Shown one piece after another: positions 8,393 to 11,675 of a DNA stretch of 11,675 bases (its first letter is position 1; each line of letters opens with the position of its first letter). The position numbers were made by a program, and so were the translations under genes. Source of the stretch: Acidimicrobiaceae bacterium (lineage in GTDB: Bacteria; Actinomycetota; Acidimicrobiia; Acidimicrobiales; UBA8592). The stretch spans positions 3,894 to 15,568 of the forward strand of contig PBMJ01000024.1 in assembly GCA_002722525.1 (NCBI GenBank), in the 5' to 3' direction. Below the pieces are notes generated by a model. That model worked only from the letters and a program-made list of their open reading frames with translations, did not search any database and had not been told where the DNA came from.

Positions 8393-8989
8393 TTACTTGT
8401 CCGTTGAAAGGTGACGCTCAACATATTTTGCAAGGATGTCTACTTCGATATTGACTGAGCCCCCAGCTACTTTCTGTCCGAGGTTAGTTGCTGACCATGT
8501 GTGGGGGATAACTGCGATTTCGAAACTGCTGGGACTTACTGCAGCGACAGTAAGACTAATTCCGTCTATGGCTATCGAGCCTTTGTGGCAGACATATCGT
8601 TCCCACTCAGATTGAAGATCAAAAGCAAAACGATAAGACTCGTCGTCTTGAACTTCTATGCTCAGTATGGTAGTTGTTCCATCAATATGTCCTTGAACAA
8701 TATGTCCACCAAATCGGCTGGAGATATGAAGCGGTCGTTCAAGGTTTACCGAGTCTCCCTCATTTAGAAGACCTAAATTTGTTAGATCCATAGTTTCTGG
8801 TACGGCCTCCGTGGTCCACCAGTTCTTTCCGAAGTTAATCGCAGTAAGGCAGCAACCGTTTACTGAAATCGAAGAACCAGTTTCGATATCGTCTAATACT
8901 TTATTTGCTGAAAAAGTAAACGTAGATCCCGAACCGTTGGGGGATATGGATTCTACTATGCCGACTTCTTCGATTATGCCTGTGAACAA
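8393..8989 (-). CDS. ribE: Riboflavin synthase (alpha subunit type)
   Basis: Dismutates two 6,7-dimethyl-8-ribityllumazine molecules to riboflavin and the pyrimidine precursor; active as a trimer. The protein shows the internal duplication of the family. The N-terminal barrel begins M-F-T-G-I-I-E-E-V-G and includes S-I-S-V-N-G-C-C-L-T. The second barrel carries G-H-I-D-G-T and S-I-A-I-D-G-I-S-L-T. V-P-E-T-M-D-L-T-N-L-G and I-P-H-T-W-S-A-T-N-L-G are the paired linker strands. Length 198 aa is typical. The start is TTG at 8989, fixed by the conserved M-F-T-G opening and by GAAAGGG four bases upstream. It is the first gene of the - strand riboflavin cluster, and a perfect inverted repeat ends about 24 nt before it. 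Some schemes call this gene ribC. Confidence 0.96.
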   Translation of the reverse strand: MFTGIIEEVGIVESISPNGSGSTFTFSANKVLDDIETGSSISVNGCCLTAINFGKNWWTTEAVPETMDLTNLGLLNEGDSVNLERPLHISSRFGGHIVQGHIDGTTTILSIEVQDDESYRFAFDLQSEWERYVCHKGSIAIDGISLTVAAVSPSSFEIAVIPHTWSATNLGQKVAGGSVNIEVDILAKYVERHLSTDK

Positions 8990-8993
8990 TTTG

Positions 8994-9000
8994 CCCTTTC
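8994..9000 (-). promoter_or_regulatory. Ribosome binding site deciding the TTG start of ribE
   Basis: Read on the - strand, GAAAGGG sits four bases before the TTG at 8989. Together with the conserved M-F-T-G-I-I-E opening it supports a TTG start instead of any longer form. Confidence 0.6.
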
Positions 9001-9013
9001 AATTTAGGAACTG

Positions 9014-9056
9014 TGCATTCCTTGTATTAATGTATACCATTAATACAAGGAATGCA
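9014..9056. repeat. Perfect inverted repeat, 19-bp arms, 5-nt centre, upstream of ribE
   Basis: Left arm 9014-9032 and right arm 9038-9056 are exact reverse complements, separated by TATAC at 9033-9037. I checked the pairing base by base; the next outer pair (G9013/A9057) fails. The arms are AT-rich and there is no T run after the hairpin on either strand, so it does not look like an intrinsic terminator. It lies between the SnoaL-like gene and ribE, both on the - strand. It could be a dimeric-protein operator, an mRNA hairpin in readthrough transcripts, or a member of a dispersed repeat family. I noticed no second copy in this window. Confidence 0.9.
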
Positions 9057-9057
9057 A
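9031..9057 (-). promoter_or_regulatory. Candidate extended -10 promoter for the riboflavin cluster
   Basis: On the - strand, TGGTATACA at 9039-9031 matches an extended -10 element (TG-n-TATAAT, one mismatch in the hexamer). A TTGCAT at 9057-9052 could act as a weak -35, but the 15-bp spacer is short. Transcription would begin near 9024 and leave about 35 nt before ribE. The -10 lies at the centre of the inverted repeat, so a protein bound there would block it. Sequence reading only. Confidence 0.35.
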
Positions 9058-9075
9058 TACGAAAAAATCCAGATG

Positions 9076-9528
9076 CTATATTTCAATGAGCAGATGTCGG
9101 CTTACATCTCCGATATGTCTTATTTCTATCTTTCGGCTGGTAAACCACCATTCACCATCGAATAAATGAAATGAATCGAAATACTGGCCCATGATAATCG
9201 CCTGAAGCGGAAAGTCTTTCATTCCCTGAAATACTGTAAAGTATGATGAGGATTTAGCTGAGTTCCCTATTATATGAATTTCAATATTTGTCGTGACGTG
9301 ATGTGTCCGAGGCGTTCCATCTTCGTATCTGCGAGTTGTGTTTGCATACATTGAACTCACATCTTCGACCCCTTCGATATGAGTTGAGTCATCGACAATA
9401 ATCTTTCCTCTACTGAATAATTCTCCTATACCTCTAAAATCGCCGTTATCTATTCGTCTAGCATACTCAAGTACAAGACGCTCAATTTGATGTGAACTAT
9501 TCATCTGCTCGCTTTCAAGATTCTGCAT
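9076..9528 (-). CDS. SnoaL/NTF2-like domain protein (hypothetical)
   Basis: Small single-domain protein of the NTF2-like superfamily, SnoaL-like branch. The N-terminal helix reads I-E-R-L-V-L-E-Y-A-R-R-I-D-N-G-D-F, followed by E-L-F-S-R-G-K-I and H-I-E-G-V-E-D-V-S-S-M-Y; then T-P-R-T-H-H-V-T-T-N-I-E-I, a very common SnoaL-like strand with a His-His pair facing the pocket. The C-terminus is W-F-T-S-R-K-I-E-I-R-H. Length 150 aa fits one cone-shaped domain. Family members include polyketide cyclases, dehydratases, isomerases and non-enzymatic binders, so no reaction is assigned. Start is ATG 9528, with GGAGA twelve bases upstream; an internal ATG at 9504 preceded by GAAAGCGAG is an alternative. 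It is divergent from lgt, and lies 87 nt upstream of ribE on the same strand. Whether it is cotranscribed with the riboflavin genes is unknown. Confidence 0.82.
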   Translation of the reverse strand: MQNLESEQMNSSHQIERLVLEYARRIDNGDFRGIGELFSRGKIIVDDSTHIEGVEDVSSMYANTTRRYEDGTPRTHHVTTNIEIHIIGNSAKSSSYFTVFQGMKDFPLQAIIMGQYFDSFHLFDGEWWFTSRKIEIRHIGDVSRHLLIEI

Positions 9529-9595
9529 AGTAGGCCAAAGTCTCCATGTAGAATGATTTTACTTGCGGGAACACCGTAACCACTCAAGGAAGATT

Positions 9596-10474
9596 GTGTT
9601 TAGTTCAATTCCTAGTCCCAATTCAGGATCGTTTGACTTAGGGCCTCTTACCCTTCGAGGGTATGGCCTTATGATCGCTCTTGGTGTTCTAGCCGCAGTA
9701 TGGCTTGCAGCGAAAAGATTTACCGACCGTTCGTTAAGTTCCGACCATGCTGTAGGGATAGCGATGTGGGGTGTCCCCGCTGGCATCATTGGAGCTCGAA
9801 TATATCACGTCATTACCGATTGGGGTCGTTTCACAGGGAATTGGGGAGATGCAATCAAAATATGGAAGGGAGGACTGGGCATTTTAGGTGGAGTTATCTT
9901 CGGCTACCTGGCTGTTGTGATTTATTGCAGAAGAGCTAATTTAGATTTGCGAACAGCTATGGACGTTGGGGCCCCCGCGATACCTCTTGCGCAAATGATC
10001 GGAAGATGGGGGAATTGGTTTAATCAAGAACTCTTCGGCCGCCCATCTGACCTCCCATGGGCTTTAGAAATTGATCCTGAGAATCGCCCTGCCCAATATA
10101 TTGAACAAGCCACCTTCCATCCGACTTTTCTCTATGAATCGTTATGGAATCTGATAGTTGTTCTGGCACTAATCAAAATTGATCGAATGAGGGTACTTTC
10201 CAAGGGGATGTTGTTCGTTGTTTATTTTGCATTATATTCCATCGGGCGTATTTGGGTAGAAGCTCTCCGCATAGATGAAGCAACAGATATTGCTGGACTT
10301 CGAATTAATGTCTGGGTGTTTTCCGTACTTCTTCTTTTAAGTCTTGGCATCCTCCTCAAGTTTGAACGGCGAGGAAGCGGCGCTCTTAAAAGTGCTGAAA
10401 AAGAGCAAATAACCAATCGTATCTCTCCCAAAGACGGCGATGTCGATGAAGAGTTACCAGACCAAGCGAATTAA
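9596..10474 (+). CDS. lgt: Phosphatidylglycerol--prolipoprotein diacylglyceryl transferase
   Basis: Inner-membrane enzyme that moves diacylglycerol from phosphatidylglycerol to the lipobox cysteine of prolipoproteins, the first step of lipoprotein maturation. Multiple hydrophobic segments are visible, from R-G-Y-G-L-M-I-A-L-G-V to V-W-V-F-S-V-L-L-L-L. The Lgt signature G-R-W-G-N-W-F-N-Q-E-L-F-G-R holds Arg137 and Asn140, and H-P-T-F-L-Y-E-S and S-I-G-R-I-W-V-E follow. The GTG at 9596 gives the family-like N-terminus M-F-S-S-I-P-S-P and has AAGGA five bases upstream. A TTG at 9563 would add eleven unrelated-looking residues. The length of 292 aa is normal, with a charged C-terminal tail of about 35 residues. 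The position of E. coli His103 is Leu97 here. It stands divergent to the SnoaL-like gene, with only 67 nt between starts. Confidence 0.95.
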   Translation: MFSSIPSPNSGSFDLGPLTLRGYGLMIALGVLAAVWLAAKRFTDRSLSSDHAVGIAMWGVPAGIIGARIYHVITDWGRFTGNWGDAIKIWKGGLGILGGVIFGYLAVVIYCRRANLDLRTAMDVGAPAIPLAQMIGRWGNWFNQELFGRPSDLPWALEIDPENRPAQYIEQATFHPTFLYESLWNLIVVLALIKIDRMRVLSKGMLFVVYFALYSIGRIWVEALRIDEATDIAGLRINVWVFSVLLLLSLGILLKFERRGSGALKSAEKEQITNRISPKDGDVDEELPDQAN

Positions 10475-10539
10475 TCCTAAGAAATCTCAGCACAACAGCC
10501 TCTATAAGAGTAGTTTCGTGTTTGAGGCATTGGGGAAAC

Positions 10540-11064
10540 ATGATTGAAGAGAATCCATACGAGGATAGGTTCGAGCGAACGTTCGCGTTCGTAGACCTTT
10601 CTGGGTTCACCACCTTTACAGACCGATGGGGAGATAAAGCAGCGGTAGAAGTCCTTAATGATTTTAGATTTCTGGTTAGGACTGTGGCCTCGCGAAAAGG
10701 TATACGTATAGCTAAATGGCTCGGAGATGGAGCAATGTTGGTTGCTGTAGAACCCGAAACCGCTACCGAAGCGATTATGGAAATGCTAGATTCTCTGGCC
10801 CAATCTGATGCACCTCTCGAGTTACGTGCAGGCTTGGCTTCTGGACCTGTATTGCTGGTAGACGGAGAAGACTATCTAGGACACGCTGTCAACATGGCTT
10901 CCCGGTTATGTGACCAAGCTGAACCAGGACAAGTTCTGGCTACAAGTTCAATGATTACTTCATTAATGGTCAATACTCCATCTACTCCTATCGGGAAACA
11001 CCAAATCAAGGGATTTAAAGAACCTATAGAACTGGTTAGGCTCACACGGGCCAACTCAGTTTGA
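10540..11064 (+). CDS. Stand-alone class III adenylate cyclase catalytic domain
   Basis: Predicted nucleotidyl cyclase making cAMP from ATP. Numbered from ATG 10540: F-V-D-L-S-G-F-T gives metal-binding Asp19; K-W-L-G-D-G gives Lys59 (adenine recognition) and metal Asp63; D-Y-L-G-H-A-V-N-M-A-S-R gives Asp111 (adenine recognition), Asn118 and transition-state Arg122. All canonical catalytic residues are present and the Lys/Asp pair predicts ATP over GTP. At 174 aa it is just the cyclase domain, with no membrane, HAMP, FHA or other sensor part; it should act as a homodimer in the cytoplasm. A TTG at 10522 is an alternative start, but ATG with GGGGA just upstream is preferred. It follows lgt by 65 nt. 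How it is controlled is not visible; the partner could be a separate protein. Confidence 0.9.
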   Translation: MIEENPYEDRFERTFAFVDLSGFTTFTDRWGDKAAVEVLNDFRFLVRTVASRKGIRIAKWLGDGAMLVAVEPETATEAIMEMLDSLAQSDAPLELRAGLASGPVLLVDGEDYLGHAVNMASRLCDQAEPGQVLATSSMITSLMVNTPSTPIGKHQIKGFKEPIELVRLTRANSV

Positions 11065-11202
11065 GGTATTTCCTAACATGCCCATACGAAGTGTCAGAAG
11101 ATGTATTCTAGATGACTGTGCATACTCCCTACTCTCACCAATCCATATGGAGAAATCGGCATAGCAGTCTCCTAATCCAAAATATTTTTTTAACAGGTTT
11201 TT
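11065..11202. other. Intergenic leader between the cyclase and helicase genes
   Basis: This is the longest gene-free stretch, 138 nt. I see no tRNA, no protein frame and no strong hairpin. A weak 5-bp stem (GGAGA 11149-11153 with TCTCC 11168-11172) lies 12 nt before a seven-T run at 11185-11191, too weak and distant to call a terminator. The T-rich stretch continues to the helicase start, broken by ACAGG at 11193-11197, the likely ribosome binding site. Confidence 0.4.
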
Positions 11203-11675
11203 ATGACAAATAATCAAACATGGAGTGATCTTGGTGTGGACAAAGATATTTGTGATGTGCTTTTAGAGCGCTCCATAACTTCACCCTTCCCTATACAAAC
11301 CCTTACAATCCCAGACGCGCTTTCCGGAAGAGACGTCTGTGGTAAAGCTAAGACAGGGTCTGGGAAAACCCTTGCTTTCGGTATTCCTATGATCCAAAAT
11401 CTCGATTTAACTGAGAAATCTAGTACCGCAGACCCAAGAGTTCTCATGCTTGTTCCCACCCGAGAATTAGCAGTTCAAGTAAGTGAAGAGCTCTTGCCTA
11501 TCACCAGTGTTCGGGGGCTAAAGATAGCCGCAATCTATGGAGGCGCGAACATTGAAACCCAGATAAAGACCATAAAGAAAGGAATAGATCTTATCGCTGC
11601 TACGCCTGGAAGAATGATCGACCTTCTTGAAAGAGGCGAAGTTTCTGTTGAGGCATTGGAGATGGTCGTCATTGA
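11203..11675 (+). CDS. DEAD-box ATP-dependent RNA helicase, 5' part
   Basis: N-terminal part of a DEAD-box RNA helicase, an ATP-driven enzyme that unwinds short RNA duplexes in ribosome assembly or mRNA turnover. Visible elements in order: the Q motif region with W7-S-D-L-G and P-F-P-I-Q (Gln32), Walker A/motif I A-K-T-G-S-G-K-T (49-56), motif Ia P-T-R-E-L (85-89), a G-G segment at 113-114, and motif Ib T-P-G-R (134-137). The window ends after M-V-V-I plus two bases (GA), just where the D-E-A-D box should begin. 157 codons are seen. Start ATG 11203 follows ACAGG by five T residues. Which subfamily (CsdA/DeaD, RhlE, SrmB or other) depends on the missing C-terminus. Confidence 0.93.
   Translation, partial: MTNNQTWSDLGVDKDICDVLLERSITSPFPIQTLTIPDALSGRDVCGKAKTGSGKTLAFGIPMIQNLDLTEKSSTADPRVLMLVPTRELAVQVSEELLPITSVRGLKIAAIYGGANIETQIKTIKKGIDLIAATPGRMIDLLERGEVSVEALEMVVI

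Noticed and set aside
9014..9056. Intrinsic terminator between the SnoaL-like gene and ribE
   Set aside because: The stem is AT-rich and very long, and no T run follows on either strand.
8990..9075. FMN riboswitch upstream of ribE
   Set aside because: The gap is only 86 nt, largely filled by the palindrome, and none of the conserved RFN sequence blocks is visible.
8811..9089. 92-codon open frame on the + strand across the ribE start and palindrome
   Set aside because: It is antisense to conserved ribE and to the end of the SnoaL-like gene, and its product has no family features.
9563..9595. TTG at 9563 as the start of lgt
   Set aside because: The added residues are polar and unlike Lgt N-termini, and a good ribosome site sits before the GTG at 9596.
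11149..11191. Terminator after the cyclase gene (5-bp stem plus T run)
   Set aside because: The stem is only five pairs with a 14-nt loop, and the T run begins 12 nt later; not convincing.
1..11675. A novel multi-gene system, mobile element or defence island
   Set aside because: Every sizeable gene belongs to a familiar housekeeping or metabolic family; there are no transposase, integrase, toxin-antitoxin, nuclease or repeat-array signatures, and composition looks even.

Overview
The window is a gene-dense stretch of bacterial chromosome with eleven protein-coding genes, two of them cut by the window edges. Base composition looks moderate (mid-40s % GC by eye, not computed). Several proteins resemble actinobacterial homologues: a class II ribonucleotide reductase with a C-terminal Cys-rich tail, a GH13_30-type alpha-glucosidase, and a short prolipoprotein diacylglyceryl transferase beginning M-F-S-S-I-P-S-P. 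The moderate GC, the Zn-dependent alcohol dehydrogenase and the SnoaL-like protein would suit an uncultured low-to-mid-GC actinobacterium such as a marine Acidimicrobiia. That placement is inference from remembered homologues, not a search.

Layout. Positions 1-6681 (+ strand): the 3' part of nrdJ (B12-dependent ribonucleotide reductase), a PatB/MalY-type PLP enzyme, a Zn-dependent alcohol dehydrogenase with a very strong ribosome binding site, and a GNAT acetyltransferase overlapping a GH13 alpha-glucosidase by ATGA. Positions 6667-8989 (- strand): a riboflavin cluster ribE-ribBA-ribH, tightly packed, all three genes with non-ATG starts and no ribD beside them. Upstream of it, at 9014-9056, lies a 19-bp-arm perfect inverted repeat overlapping a plausible extended -10 promoter, and beyond that a SnoaL/NTF2-like gene (9076-9528, - strand). 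Positions 9596-11675 (+ strand): lgt, a stand-alone class III adenylate cyclase domain, and the 5' part of a DEAD-box RNA helicase.

How the genes work together. The only clear pathway unit is the riboflavin cluster: RibBA makes both precursors (dihydroxybutanone phosphate and the GTP-derived pyrimidine), RibH joins them to lumazine, and RibE dismutates lumazine to riboflavin. The other genes are housekeeping or general metabolic genes with no obvious joint function. I found no mobile element, CRISPR array, tRNA, rRNA or recognisable defence or biosynthetic system. No intergenic stretch exceeds about 140 bases. The most interesting non-coding signal is the inverted repeat in front of the riboflavin genes. 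I see no convincing evidence for a new system in this window.
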